From the NCBI GenBank assembly GCA_963732695.1, contig CAVTAP010000008.1:124001-188000 (forward strand): DNA of 64,000 nucleotides, in the 5' to 3' direction. A program made the position numbers and the translations under genes. Shown one piece after another: positions 8,504-18,554 of this stretch. A model generated the notes under the pieces. That model was not told the origin of the DNA. It made no database searches and worked only from the letters and a program-made list of their open reading frames with translations. Origin of the DNA: CADEDH01 sp963732695 (GTDB lineage: Bacteria; Actinomycetota; Acidimicrobiia; Acidimicrobiales; SZUA-35). Position 1 is the first letter of the stretch. The number at the start of each line of letters is the position of its first letter.

Positions 8504-9580
8504 ATGGATTCGGTATCGGCTGCTGTCGCCGCGCCACAGGAGGGGTTCCTGGCCGAGTTGGCCCGGCGCCTGCGGCCGACCAGCCGGTGGGGCCTGGCCC
8601 GCCGCCTCGGCCTGGTGGGCTACCTGCTGGCCTACGTGACCTGGTTCTTCACCAAGGGCATGATCGTCGACCGGATCTCGGTGACCATCTCGGTGGCCTC
8701 GCTGATGGTGATCGTCAACCTGGGCCGGCCCCTGCGCATCTGGCTCACCGTGCTGGCCGACCTCGTGCTGTACGGCGGCATGTGGGTGGCCTACGACGAG
8801 ACGCGGGGCGTGGCCGACAGCGTCGGCCTGCCGTTGCAGGTGCAGTCGGTGATCACCATGGACCGGGTGCTCGGCCTGGGTTACCAGCCCAACGTGGTGC
8901 TCCAGGAGCACTTCTATCACCCCGACGTGGTCCGCTGGTACGACGTGGTGGCCTCGATCGTCTACTTCTCCCACTTCGTGGTGATCGTCATGCTCATCGT
9001 CGCGCTCTGGGTGTGGAACCGGCGGCAGTGGGTGCGCCTCATGCGGCGCACCTCCACCGTGCTCCTGCTGGCCTGCATCGGCTACGTGCTGCTGCCCACG
9101 GCGCCGCCGTGGATGGCGGCCGGGGGCGATCCCACGAACAAGCTCGACGCCCTGCCCCCACTGGCCCGCCCCGCCGGCCGGGGGTGGACGCACATGGGGA
9201 TGCACAGCTTCGTCCACGCCTGGGAGACGGGCCGGGACTGGGTGAACCGCACGGCAGCCATGCCCTCCCTCCACGGGGCGTTCGCCCTGCTGGTTGTGGT
9301 GTGGCTGTGGCCCCACGTGAAGCGGCGGGAGCTTCGGTACCTGATGCTGGTCTACCCGGTGTCGATGCTGCTGTCGCTGGTGTACCTGGCCGAGCATTAC
9401 GTCACCGACGTGCTGGCCGGATGGGCGGCCGTGGGGGTGGCGTTCGTGGTGTGGTCGGCCATCGAACGCCGGCTGGCCGAGCGGCGGATGCCGTGGCTCA
9501 CCGTCCCGCCCGCCGCCGACCGTTCGGGGGGCGACGACGAGCCCGACTCCGAACCGGCTCTGGCCGGGTCTCCTCGCTGA
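8504..9580 (+). CDS. PAP2-superfamily membrane phosphatase/transferase
   Basis: About 358 residues with roughly six hydrophobic helices. The late part holds the PAP2 signature: AMPSLHGAF (the SxH motif) and EHYVTDVLAG (the HxxxTD motif). This is the form found in the inositolphosphorylceramide-synthase-like PAP2_3 group. Such proteins remove or transfer phosphate or phosphoalcohol on lipid substrates at the membrane; the real substrate cannot be read here. The C-terminus is a hydrophilic acidic tail. Starts at ATG 8498 or 8504 are both possible. The gene is divergent from the racemase and convergent with a hydrolase. Confidence 0.82.
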   Translation: MDSVSAAVAAPQEGFLAELARRLRPTSRWGLARRLGLVGYLLAYVTWFFTKGMIVDRISVTISVASLMVIVNLGRPLRIWLTVLADLVLYGGMWVAYDETRGVADSVGLPLQVQSVITMDRVLGLGYQPNVVLQEHFYHPDVVRWYDVVASIVYFSHFVVIVMLIVALWVWNRRQWVRLMRRTSTVLLLACIGYVLLPTAPPWMAAGGDPTNKLDALPPLARPAGRGWTHMGMHSFVHAWETGRDWVNRTAAMPSLHGAFALLVVVWLWPHVKRRELRYLMLVYPVSMLLSLVYLAEHYVTDVLAGWAAVGVAFVVWSAIERRLAERRMPWLTVPPAADRSGGDDEPDSEPALAGSPR

Positions 9581-9622
9581 CGTTCCGTTCCAAGGCTCGA
9601 TCGGAGCCGGGCCGGAGCCAGC

Positions 9623-10468
9623 TCACAACATGGCGGTGAAGGTGGCGAGCTCGGTGGCCAGGCGGTCCCACCAACCGGGGGGCAGGTCGTGGCCCATGCC
9701 CTCGATCTCGACATAGCGGGCGCCGGGGATGACCTCGGCGGTGTGGCGGCCGGCCCCGGGGGTGACGAGGGTGTCGGCCGAGCCGTGGATCACGAGCGTC
9801 GGGACCGCGAGGCGGGCCAGAGCGGCGTCGCGGCCGGGGGCGGCGGCCACCGCCCGGTACTGGCGGGCCGTGCCCCGGGGGTCGACGCCGTAGTCGTACA
9901 GCGTCGCGCCCTTGGCCAGCACCCAGGCCTCGTCCCACAGGGCGGGCGACGCCCACAGCCGCTCGGTCCGCACCCGGTGGGCCAGCCAGCCGTCCCGGTC
10001 GGCCGGAGCAGACTCGGTGAGGGCGGCCATCACCTCGGCGCTGGGCCGGCTGACGCCCCGCTCCCCGGTGGCCGACATCAGCGACGTGAGCGACGCCAAC
10101 CGCTCGGGGGCCGTGATCGCCACCTGCTGGGCGATCATGCCGCCCATCGACTGGCCGAACAGGTGGGTCCGGGGCCAGCCCACGGCGTCGAGCACGGCCA
10201 GGGCGTCGGCCGCCATGTCGGTGATCGTGTAGGGCGGGGCGTCGGCCGGCGCACCCGACGGGCGAGGGCAGCGGCTCGACCGGCCGACGTCGCGGTTGTC
10301 GAACCGGACCACCCGGAACCCCCGGCCGGTGAGGGCGGCCACGAAACCCGGCTCGTAGGCCACGTGGGGTGAGCCCAGCCCGTTGACCAGCAGCAACGGC
10401 GCCCCGTCGTCGGGCCCGTCCACCGTCCAGGCCAGCTCCACCGCCCCGTTCCGGGCCACGTTCATCAT
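9623..10468 (-). CDS. Alpha/beta hydrolase
   Basis: 281 residues, standard length for the fold. Visible elements are the LLLVNGLGSP oxyanion region, FDNRDVGRSS (strand 4 and following loop), the nucleophile elbow GQSMGG near residue 115, the acid in HGSADTLV and the catalytic histidine in EGMGHDLPPGW. It is related to the 3-oxoadipate enol-lactonase/esterase group often annotated simply as alpha/beta fold hydrolase. Substrate unknown. Two consecutive ATG codons open the frame. The gene is convergent with the PAP2 gene and divergent from the small HTH pair. Confidence 0.88.
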   Translation of the reverse strand: MMNVARNGAVELAWTVDGPDDGAPLLLVNGLGSPHVAYEPGFVAALTGRGFRVVRFDNRDVGRSSRCPRPSGAPADAPPYTITDMAADALAVLDAVGWPRTHLFGQSMGGMIAQQVAITAPERLASLTSLMSATGERGVSRPSAEVMAALTESAPADRDGWLAHRVRTERLWASPALWDEAWVLAKGATLYDYGVDPRGTARQYRAVAAAPGRDAALARLAVPTLVIHGSADTLVTPGAGRHTAEVIPGARYVEIEGMGHDLPPGWWDRLATELATFTAML

Positions 10469-10533
10469 GGCCCCGTCGTAGCCTGCACCGTCGGGACATC
10501 ACAACCAGGCCCCGTCTTCCCCCAACGAGTTTG

Positions 10534-10556
10534 TTGTCACACCTAATCGTTAGGGT
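10534..10556 (+). promoter_or_regulatory. Promoter with operator-like palindrome CCTAATCGTTAGG
   Basis: CCTAA-TCG-TTAGG (10542-10554) is a perfect inverted repeat overlapping TAGGGT (10551-10556), which sits 8 bases before ATG 10565. TTGTCA lies at 10534. A protein binding the palindrome would block the -10 box, which fits autoregulation by the HTH protein encoded downstream. Confidence 0.5.
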
Positions 10557-10564
10557 CTACAGTC

Positions 10565-10729
10565 ATGAAGATAGAGATGGAGCTCTCGCCGGCCGAGGTG
10601 GCCTTGACCTTGGAAGTGCTCGACCACTACCGCGGGCGGATAGAGGCCGAGACCGCCAACCTCACGTTGGCCAGCTCGATCCAGGACGTCATCCAGAAGT
10701 TGATCGAAGCCGTGGGGAGGGCGTTGTGA
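10565..10729 (+). CDS. Small hypothetical protein, 54 residues
   Basis: Begins MKIEMELSPAEVALTLEVLD and continues with an amphipathic helix ending in QDVIQKLIEAVGRAL. It is acidic, with no membrane segment or signal. The stop overlaps the next start as GTGA, so the two genes are coupled. The helical character suggests a partner-binding protein or antitoxin-like subunit, but nothing identifies it. It follows a promoter with a palindrome over the -10 box. Confidence 0.55.
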   Translation: MKIEMELSPAEVALTLEVLDHYRGRIEAETANLTLASSIQDVIQKLIEAVGRAL

Positions 10730-10974
10730 ACATCACCGAGCTGCTCGACGAGGTGGATCTGAGCGATCTCGGCGGCACGCCCCGGGCGGCGGCGCTCAAC
10801 GTGTTGCGTCGGCAGTCCGCCCGGCTGGTACGCCTGCAGTCCAATCGGGACACGCTGGTGCTCCTGGCCCGCGAGGTGGGGGCGTCGTACGCCGAGATCG
10901 CCGATGCCGCCGGGTTCACCGCCCAGACGGCGGCCAACATCTGCCGCCGCCGGGGTGAGCAGACCGCGAGCTGA
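10726..10974 (+). CDS. Small helix-turn-helix protein, 82 residues
   Basis: Starts at GTG 10726, overlapping the previous stop. The C-terminal half reads as a helix-turn-helix: REVGASYAEIADAAGFT then AQTAANICRRRG, similar to the sigma-region-4/MarR-like single-domain HTH found in many actinobacterial small proteins. The N-terminus (NITELLDEVDLSDL) is acidic. It probably binds DNA, perhaps the palindrome at 10542-10554 in its own promoter. Target and partner role are inferred. Confidence 0.6.
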   Translation: MNITELLDEVDLSDLGGTPRAAALNVLRRQSARLVRLQSNRDTLVLLAREVGASYAEIADAAGFTAQTAANICRRRGEQTAS

Positions 10975-11104
10975 GGTGTCGCTCGGGGATCAGCCGACGG
11001 CGAGGGTCCTGCTCGACCCCTCGTGCCGCTGACCGGCCTGGGTCCACCGGCCTATCGACGGCCCGGCGCCTCATCCCCTCGCCGGGCGTGCCGACCGGGA
11101 GACG

Positions 11105-12667
11105 ATGATGCCCTGCAGCCGTTGGGGAAGGCGAGACCCTGGTGCCGGCGAGCACGGCTACGTCCTGCCCATGACGGCGCTGCTGCTCATCCCGCTGATG
11201 ATCTTCGCTGCCTTGGCGGTGGACGTGGGCGCCTGGTACGTCAAGGCCGACAAGGCCCAGAAGGCGGCCGACGCCGCCGCTCTGGCCGGTGTCGTGTGGA
11301 TGCCCGACATCACCCGGGCCACCCAGGTGGCCAAGGACGTCGCCGGCCGCAACGGGTTCGTCGACCAGGCCGGCTGCGACGGCGCGCCCACCGACTGCCA
11401 CCCCACGGCCTTCCCCCAGGTGGTCGTGACCCGGGCCGGAGCCCAGCAACTCCGGGTGGACGTGTTCACCCGGGGTGAGGTCTTCTTCGGCTCCGTCGTC
11501 ATGCAGGACGGGGTGCAGCTGTGGCGCAACGCAGTGGCCGAGTACGTGTTGCCGGTGCCGCTGGGCAACCCCACTTCCACCCTCGGCATGGGCACCGAGA
11601 CCGCCGCCGGCGGGTTCGTGTCGAACTTCTGGCTCCGGGCCATGACCGAATGCGAGTCTCGCTCCACCGGTGACTTCATCGGGGCCGGCGGGGCCTGCCC
11701 CGCCAACACCAACCCCAACCACCGCGACGAGGGCCACACGTTCATCGTCGACGTGCCCCTCGACGGCGTCAGCTACGACGTCCAGGCCCGTACCACCTGC
11801 GCCGAGTTCGGCGGCGATCAGGCCAATGCCTCCATGCGCTTCCGCTTGTTCGACACCGACGAGACGCCCCTCGACGACAACGACAACGTGCTGGCCGCCC
11901 CGCTGTCCGAGGTCACCGTGCCCCGACCCTCCGTGGCCTTCTGCCCGCTGAACGGATCGGGCTGGTCGCGGGCCGCCGATCCGGCGCCCTGGGTCACGAT
12001 CGGCACCGTCGACCGGACGGGGCGCTACGTGCTCCAGGCCAAGAACCCGGGCTACAACGCCAACATCCGCAGCCTGTACTCCCTGCGGGTGGTGCCCCAC
12101 GGCCTGTCGTCCACCTGCACCCGCATCGGGTCGACCGGTAGCAGCGGGTGCCCCAACATCTTCGCCAAGGACTACCTCACGGCCTACACCCACGGCCAGA
12201 TGTTCCCCAGCGGGGCCATCGGCCAGGCCCAGCTGTACCTGGCCGAGATCACGGCCGACCACGCCGGCCAGACGATGCAGGTGGAGCTGTTCGACCCGGC
12301 CGACGGCATCGACGACGTGAAGATCGTCGACCCCCAGGGCAACCATGTCGACTTCTCGTGGCACACGATCGACTGCTCGATCTACGGGTACCTGTGCGCC
12401 CGGGGCGATCTCGGGTCGCCCACCGCGCTCATCCACCAGACCTGCACCGGAATCCCGTGCCTCAAGCAGGCTTCCGGGATCTCGTTCCAGGACCGCACGA
12501 TCCGGATCTCGATCCCGCTGGCGGCCGGCTACACATGCCGGACCACCGTCGGTGAGCCCGAGAACTGCTGGTGGAAGGTGGAGTACGAGGACACCGACGC
12601 CAACGCCAACGAGACGACGACCTGGGGCGTCACGCTCGTCGGCGACCCCGTGCACCTGATCGAGTAG
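11105..12667 (+). CDS. Tad-like pilin-assembly/TadG-type protein
   Basis: 520 residues. The N-terminus has a short basic segment and one helix (LPMTALLLIPLMIFAALAVDVGAWYV) followed by KADKAQKAADAAALAGV. This is the hallmark of the Tad domain at the start of TadE/TadG-like proteins: the Gly-Tyr before the helix and the Gln-x-Ala-Ala-Asp-Ala-Ala-Ala-Leu-Ala-Gly run. The long remainder is exported and cysteine-rich (about 14 Cys), without a recognised domain. No other tad gene is in the window, so it is an orphan. The start codon at 11105 is the second of overlapping choices. Confidence 0.75.
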   Translation: MMPCSRWGRRDPGAGEHGYVLPMTALLLIPLMIFAALAVDVGAWYVKADKAQKAADAAALAGVVWMPDITRATQVAKDVAGRNGFVDQAGCDGAPTDCHPTAFPQVVVTRAGAQQLRVDVFTRGEVFFGSVVMQDGVQLWRNAVAEYVLPVPLGNPTSTLGMGTETAAGGFVSNFWLRAMTECESRSTGDFIGAGGACPANTNPNHRDEGHTFIVDVPLDGVSYDVQARTTCAEFGGDQANASMRFRLFDTDETPLDDNDNVLAAPLSEVTVPRPSVAFCPLNGSGWSRAADPAPWVTIGTVDRTGRYVLQAKNPGYNANIRSLYSLRVVPHGLSSTCTRIGSTGSSGCPNIFAKDYLTAYTHGQMFPSGAIGQAQLYLAEITADHAGQTMQVELFDPADGIDDVKIVDPQGNHVDFSWHTIDCSIYGYLCARGDLGSPTALIHQTCTGIPCLKQASGISFQDRTIRISIPLAAGYTCRTTVGEPENCWWKVEYEDTDANANETTTWGVTLVGDPVHLIE

Positions 12668-12679
12668 GGCGCCTCCCGG

Positions 12680-14758
<2,079 letters not shown>

Positions 14759-14916
14759 GGCTGTCCTCCGGTCTCGGGCTCGGTCGATCTGGTCGAGCGC
14801 CCGGGCCAGTGAAGCAGCCCCGGGCGGCCGGCCGCCACCTCCCGCCCGTCAGTGGATGGCAAGCGGCGCGGCAGAGGCTGGTCAGCGACCGGGATCAGGG
14901 TGGGAGGTGCGGCGGT

Positions 14917-14930
14917 GGTCACACGTGACC
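14917..14930. promoter_or_regulatory. Palindrome GGTCACACGTGACC
   Basis: Exact inverted repeat GGTCAC-AC-GTGACC in the 227-base gap between two divergent genes. It is a possible operator; no regulator is identified. Confidence 0.35.
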
Positions 14931-14985
14931 GACGACCGGCATCCCCGGGCTCGACCGAGCCTCTCATGGGGCGAAGGAGAACATC

Positions 14986-15231
14986 ATGTATCCCATCCAC
15001 TATTCCACCCTGAAGATCGAGGAAGCCGAATGGCGAGCCGAAGCGGCCCGCCACCGCCTGGCCGCCACCGCCAGCGGCGCCCGCAGCCACTGGTGGTCCT
15101 GGCGACGCCCTCGCCTGACCACCGCCGCCGGCGGCACCGCGCCGGCCCCGATGCCGTCATCCCCCACCCCGGCTCCGGTCCCCGGCGCCAGCGTCGCCCC
15201 CGGGGACGACCGGGTGCTCGTGGGCCGGTAG
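14986..15231 (+). CDS. Small basic hypothetical protein, 81 residues
   Basis: Begins MYPIHYSTLKIEEAEWRAEA and continues RHRLAATASG, then a Trp/Arg-rich stretch and a Pro/Ala/Thr-rich tail. GAAGGAG lies 6 bases before ATG 14986, one of the strongest ribosome sites in the window, which supports translation. The His/Tyr-rich start followed by an E-x-E-W-R-x-E-A helix resembles short actinobacterial orphans. There is no signal peptide or helix long enough to cross a membrane. Function unknown. Confidence 0.5.
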   Translation: MYPIHYSTLKIEEAEWRAEAARHRLAATASGARSHWWSWRRPRLTTAAGGTAPAPMPSSPTPAPVPGASVAPGDDRVLVGR

Positions 15232-15273
15232 GGTTCGACGTCGGCCGGCGGGGCTCGGTAGCGTCGCTCCCCG

Positions 15274-15783
15274 ATGAGCACGCTTCCCGGCTTCGGCCCC
15301 CGCTCGATCGACGGAGGGCTCGATCAGGTCCCGCTGCCCGCCGGGCGGGCCGGCGCCCTGTGGCTGTGCGGCAAGCACGTGGTGGGGCCCGACCCCGAGG
15401 CGGCCCTGGTGCGGGCGGGCGGGTCCGACGTGATCGTGTGCCTCAGCCAGGTCCACGAGATCGAGGCCCGCTTCCCGGGGTACACCGGCTGGCTGCGGGC
15501 CAACCACGGCGGGCGGGCCCTGTGGTGGCCGGTGCACGACCTCCACGCACCACCGCTGGACGACGCCCGCCGCTGGGTCCGCGAGCTGGTGGAGCGCCTC
15601 GACCAGGGCCAGGGGATCATGATCCACTGCGGGGGCGGCATCGGCCGGGCCCCGACGCTGGCCGTGTGCGTGCTGATCGCCCTGGGCTCGACGGCGGCCG
15701 ACGCCGTGGCCCACGTGGCCGCCCACCGCCCCATGGCCGGGCCCGAGTCGGGTGCCCAGGCCGAGCTGGTGGCCGCGTTCTGA
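15274..15783 (+). CDS. Dual-specificity-phosphatase-like protein
   Basis: 169 residues containing the Cys-based phosphatase loop HCGGGIGRAPT near residue 115 (His-Cys-x5-Arg, with Thr next to Arg). The upstream LHAPPLDDARRW block could supply the general-acid Asp. The fold is that of small DSP/PTP enzymes acting on phosphoproteins or phosphorylated small molecules. The rest is unremarkable and has no membrane segment. TAGCGT sits 9 bases before ATG 15274. The gene is convergent with the acyl-CoA dehydrogenase gene across a palindromic repeat. Substrate unknown. Confidence 0.75.
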   Translation: MSTLPGFGPRSIDGGLDQVPLPAGRAGALWLCGKHVVGPDPEAALVRAGGSDVIVCLSQVHEIEARFPGYTGWLRANHGGRALWWPVHDLHAPPLDDARRWVRELVERLDQGQGIMIHCGGGIGRAPTLAVCVLIALGSTAADAVAHVAAHRPMAGPESGAQAELVAAF

Positions 15784-15796
15784 CCCCCCGACGGGC

Positions 15797-15846
15797 CGAA
15801 CTGTGGCGCCTGGTGCTGGATTCTGCGCGCTGACGCCACAGTTCGC
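15797..15846. repeat. Intergenic palindromic repeat, copy 1
   Basis: CGAACTGTGGCGCC (15797-15810) pairs with CGCCACAGTTCG (15834-15845). The centre GCTGGATTCTGCGC is shared with the copy at 52131 and, with changes, 45297. It lies between convergent genes, so it probably ends transcription from both sides. Confidence 0.7.
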
Positions 15847-15856
15847 GGGTTTGGTC

Positions 15857-17005
15857 TCAGTCGAGGCCGTCGATGCCGTCGAGGAGGCGGCTGATCAGGA
15901 TCTTCTGCACCTCGCTGGTGCCCTCGTAGATCTGGTACACCCGTACGTCGCGGTAGATCTTCTCCACCGGGTAGTCGTTGAGGAACCCGTAGCCGCCGTG
16001 GATCTGGATGGCCTTCGACGCCACCCGCTCGGCCATCTCGGAGGCGAACAGCTTGGCCATCGACGCCTCCCGGGCCACGTCGAGCCCCAGGTCGTGGGCG
16101 CTGGCGGCGTGGAGGTAGAGCTGGCGGGCGGCCTCGATCCGGGTGGCCATGTCGGCCAGGTCGAAGGCGATGGCCTGGTGCTCGATGATCGGCTTGCCGA
16201 ACGTCACCCGCTCCCGGGCGTAGCGGCGGGCGGCGGCCAGGGCGGCCCGGGCCCCGCCCACGCTCTGGGCCGCCACCCCGATGCGCCCGATCGACAGGTT
16301 GGCCAGGGCGATCCCCAGGCCCCGACCCGGCTCGCCCAGCACGTCGGACGCCGGCACCCGCATCTCGTCGAACGCCACCTGGCAGGTGTCGTTGGTGCGG
16401 TGGCCGAGCTTGCGCTCCTTGGCGATCACCCGGTAGCCGGGGTTGTCGGTGGGGGTGATGAAGGCCGTGATGCCCCGGCGGCCGGCGTCGGGGTCGGTGA
16501 CGGCGATGATCATGGCCACGTCGGCGGTTGACCCGGCGGTGATGAAGGCCTTGGTGCCGGTGATCACGTAGCTGTCGCCGTCGCGCACGGCCCGGGTGGT
16601 GATGGCGGCGGCGTCGGACCCGGTGTGGGGCTCGGTGAGGTGGATGCAGCCGATCCACTCCCCTGAACACAGCTTGGTGAGGTAGTCACGCTTGTGCTGG
16701 TCGGTGCCGAGGCGCTCGATGGCCACCGCCACCGGCGAGTTGTTGGCCGCCATCACGTTGGAGATGCCGCCGTCGGCGGCCGAGATCTCCTCCATGGCCA
16801 CCACGTAGCTCACGAAGTCCGTCCCCGCCCCGCCCCACTCCGGGCTGATCAGCATGCCCATGAGGCCCACGCCGGCCATCTTGCGGTACAGCTCCCGGGG
16901 GGCGCCCTCGGCCCGGTCCCAGTCGGCGGCGAAGGGGGCGATCTCCCGGCGGGCGAAGGTCCGGGCGGTGTCCCGGATCCGCAGTTGGTCCTCGGTCAGC
17001 TGCAT
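15857..17005 (-). CDS. Acyl-CoA dehydrogenase
   Basis: 382 residues, standard for this FAD enzyme. Blocks: IGCIHLTEPHTGSDAAAI (FAD/substrate-binding signature), VSIG-like LANLSIGRIGVAAQ, RVTFGKPIIEHQAIAF and the C-terminal catalytic-region QIHGGYGFLNDYPVEKIYRDVRVYQIYEGTSE. The Glu of YEGTSE is the usual catalytic base of short/medium-chain members. It oxidises acyl-CoA to enoyl-CoA and passes electrons to ETF. The stop of the upstream quinone oxidoreductase overlaps its start by one base, so the pair forms an operon. Confidence 0.95.
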   Translation of the reverse strand: MQLTEDQLRIRDTARTFARREIAPFAADWDRAEGAPRELYRKMAGVGLMGMLISPEWGGAGTDFVSYVVAMEEISAADGGISNVMAANNSPVAVAIERLGTDQHKRDYLTKLCSGEWIGCIHLTEPHTGSDAAAITTRAVRDGDSYVITGTKAFITAGSTADVAMIIAVTDPDAGRRGITAFITPTDNPGYRVIAKERKLGHRTNDTCQVAFDEMRVPASDVLGEPGRGLGIALANLSIGRIGVAAQSVGGARAALAAARRYARERVTFGKPIIEHQAIAFDLADMATRIEAARQLYLHAASAHDLGLDVAREASMAKLFASEMAERVASKAIQIHGGYGFLNDYPVEKIYRDVRVYQIYEGTSEVQKILISRLLDGIDGLD

Positions 17006-18006
17006 CAGTCGGCCCCGGTGTTCGCCGAAGGGTTCCCCCGGACCCGGAGCACGACCTTGCCCACGGCTTCCCGCTCGTCGAGCAGGCGGTAGGCGTCGGC
17101 CCCCTGCTCGAAGGGCAGCACCGCTCCCACCGGCGGCTTCACCGCCCCACTGGCGATCAGGGGCAGGAGATCGGCGTGGATGCGGCGGGTCAGGTCGGGG
17201 TCCTCGGCCACCGCCTCGCCCCAGGCCGCGCCCACCACCGACACGTTGCGCAGGAGCAGCCGGTTGACCTTGATCTCGGGGATGGTGCCGGCGGCGAAGC
17301 CCACCACCACCAGGCGGCCGAAGCGGGCCAGGGAGCGGATGCCGTCGAGGAAGCGGTCTCCCCCCACGGGGTCGTACACCAGGTCGACGCCCTTGCCCCC
17401 GGTGAGGGCCAGCACGTCGTCTTTCCAGGTGTCCGACACCACCACCACGTCGTCGGCCCCGGCGGCCCGGGCCACGTCGCCCTTGGCCTCGGTGGACACG
17501 AGCCCGATCACCTGGGCCGCACCGGTGGCCTTGGCGATCTGGATGCCGGAGGTGCCGACGCCCCCGGAGGCGCCGAGCACCAGCACGGTCTCGCCCGCCT
17601 TCAGGGCACCCCGGTGGACCATGCAGAACACAGCCGTCTGGTAGTTGAGCACCAACGCCGCCCCCTCCTCCCAGCTCAGCTCGTCGGGCAGGGGGAACAC
17701 GTCGGCCGGGCGGCAGGCCACCACCTCGGCCAGGGCGGCCCGGGTCCAGGCCGCCACCCGGTCACCGGGCTCGAACCCGCTGGCGGCCGGCGCCGAGCGG
17801 ACGACCCCGGCCATCTCCAGGCCGGGCACGAAGGGCGGATCGGGCCGGATCTGGTACAGACCCCGGCTCTGGAGGAGGTCGGGGAACGACACCCCGGCCG
17901 TCACCACGTCGACGATCACGCGGGTGCCGTCGTCGTTGGGCTCCGGTCGCTCCACCAGGGCCACGCCGTCGGGCCCGCTCAGGGCCTGGATCTCGAGTGC
18001 ACGCAT
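17005..18006 (-). CDS. NADPH:quinone oxidoreductase, zinc-free MDR family
   Basis: 333 residues from ATG 18006. GroES-like N-terminal half (VTAGVSFPDLLQSRGLYQ, PFVPGLEMAGVV, FEPGDRVAAW) and a Rossmann half with VLVLGASGGVGTSGIQIAK and DLVYDPVGGDRF. There is no zinc-ligand cluster, as in quinone oxidoreductase/QOR-like members. It reduces quinones or enones with NADPH. The start is set by TAGGGT 7 bases upstream; the long upstream open frame is a shadow. Its stop overlaps the acyl-CoA dehydrogenase start (TGATG), suggesting a shared role in acyl-CoA oxidation. Confidence 0.92.
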   Translation of the reverse strand: MRALEIQALSGPDGVALVERPEPNDDGTRVIVDVVTAGVSFPDLLQSRGLYQIRPDPPFVPGLEMAGVVRSAPAASGFEPGDRVAAWTRAALAEVVACRPADVFPLPDELSWEEGAALVLNYQTAVFCMVHRGALKAGETVLVLGASGGVGTSGIQIAKATGAAQVIGLVSTEAKGDVARAAGADDVVVVSDTWKDDVLALTGGKGVDLVYDPVGGDRFLDGIRSLARFGRLVVVGFAAGTIPEIKVNRLLLRNVSVVGAAWGEAVAEDPDLTRRIHADLLPLIASGAVKPPVGAVLPFEQGADAYRLLDEREAVGKVVLRVRGNPSANTGAD

Positions 18007-18013
18007 CGGCCGC

Positions 18014-18019
18014 ACCCTA
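18014..18019 (-). promoter_or_regulatory. Leaderless -10 box TAGGGT
   Basis: TAGGGT on the minus strand lies 7 bases before ATG 18006, heading the two-gene quinone oxidoreductase/acyl-CoA dehydrogenase operon. Confidence 0.5.
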
Positions 18020-18167
18020 CCGGCCGCCACCCCACCGGTTCGAGCCGCGTCGCCGGTCGGCCGGAAATTCGGTGGCGCCGCCGGCCGAGATGGGCCAAGG
18101 TGAACCGGTCTGGTGCGCAACCGCACCCAGGCGGACCGAGCCCCGAGTGCACCCGAGGAGGTGGCCG

Positions 18168-18269
18168 ATGCCGAGACTGCTCGCACCCAACCACCCCGCA
18201 GCCGCCCATCGGGCGGCCGGTGCCACCCACTGCCTGCTCGGCGCCTGGCCCTTCCCCGCCGCCGTGTAG
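18168..18269 (+). CDS. Possible small ORF, 33 residues
   Basis: Begins MPRLLAPNHPAAAHRAAG and ends with a hydrophobic CLLGAWPFPAAV. GAGGAGG lies 6-7 bases before ATG 18168, a near-perfect ribosome site, which is the main support. It has Ala/His-rich composition and no known family. Could be a leader peptide for the ORF at 18396. Low certainty. Confidence 0.35.
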   Translation: MPRLLAPNHPAAAHRAAGATHCLLGAWPFPAAV

Positions 18270-18395
18270 CGACGGGCTGAGGCCCGCTCCGCCGCCCCGG
18301 CCCGCGCCGGCTGCGTAGACCGTCATCCGACGCCGCCCCGTCTCCGGGGCGCCGTCCCGCACGCACCACTCCAGACGACACGAAGAAGCGAAGCC

Positions 18396-18554
18396 ATGTT
18401 GCACTCCTACATCCACGTCCACCAGCGCGTCAGCGACACCGAACGTCGGTACCTGCCGCCCCGATCCAGACCCCGGAGCCCGGGCCGTCAGCGGTTGTCG
18501 AGGCTGACGACCTTGCCCCGGTTGATGCTCAACCAGTCACGGGCCTCCAGGTAG
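18396..18554 (+). CDS. Possible small basic ORF, 52 residues
   Basis: Begins MLHSYIHVHQRVSDTERRYL, then a very Arg-rich remainder. The His/Tyr-rich start and acidic-basic helix recall the ORF at 14986. Its 3' part runs antisense into the end of the DsbA-like gene, where the composition is probably dictated by that gene. Ribosome site is weak (GAAG). Low certainty. Confidence 0.25.
   Translation: MLHSYIHVHQRVSDTERRYLPPRSRPRSPGRQRLSRLTTLPRLMLNQSRASR

Larger units (their letters stand above)
18007..18487. other. 480-base region with only small ORFs
   Basis: Between the quinone oxidoreductase start and the DsbA-like stop there is no conventional gene. It holds two short plus-strand ORFs (18168 and 18396), described separately, and several GC-rich inverted repeats (ACCGGTT/AACCGGT near 18030 and 18103). 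No RNA gene is recognisable. Confidence 0.5.
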
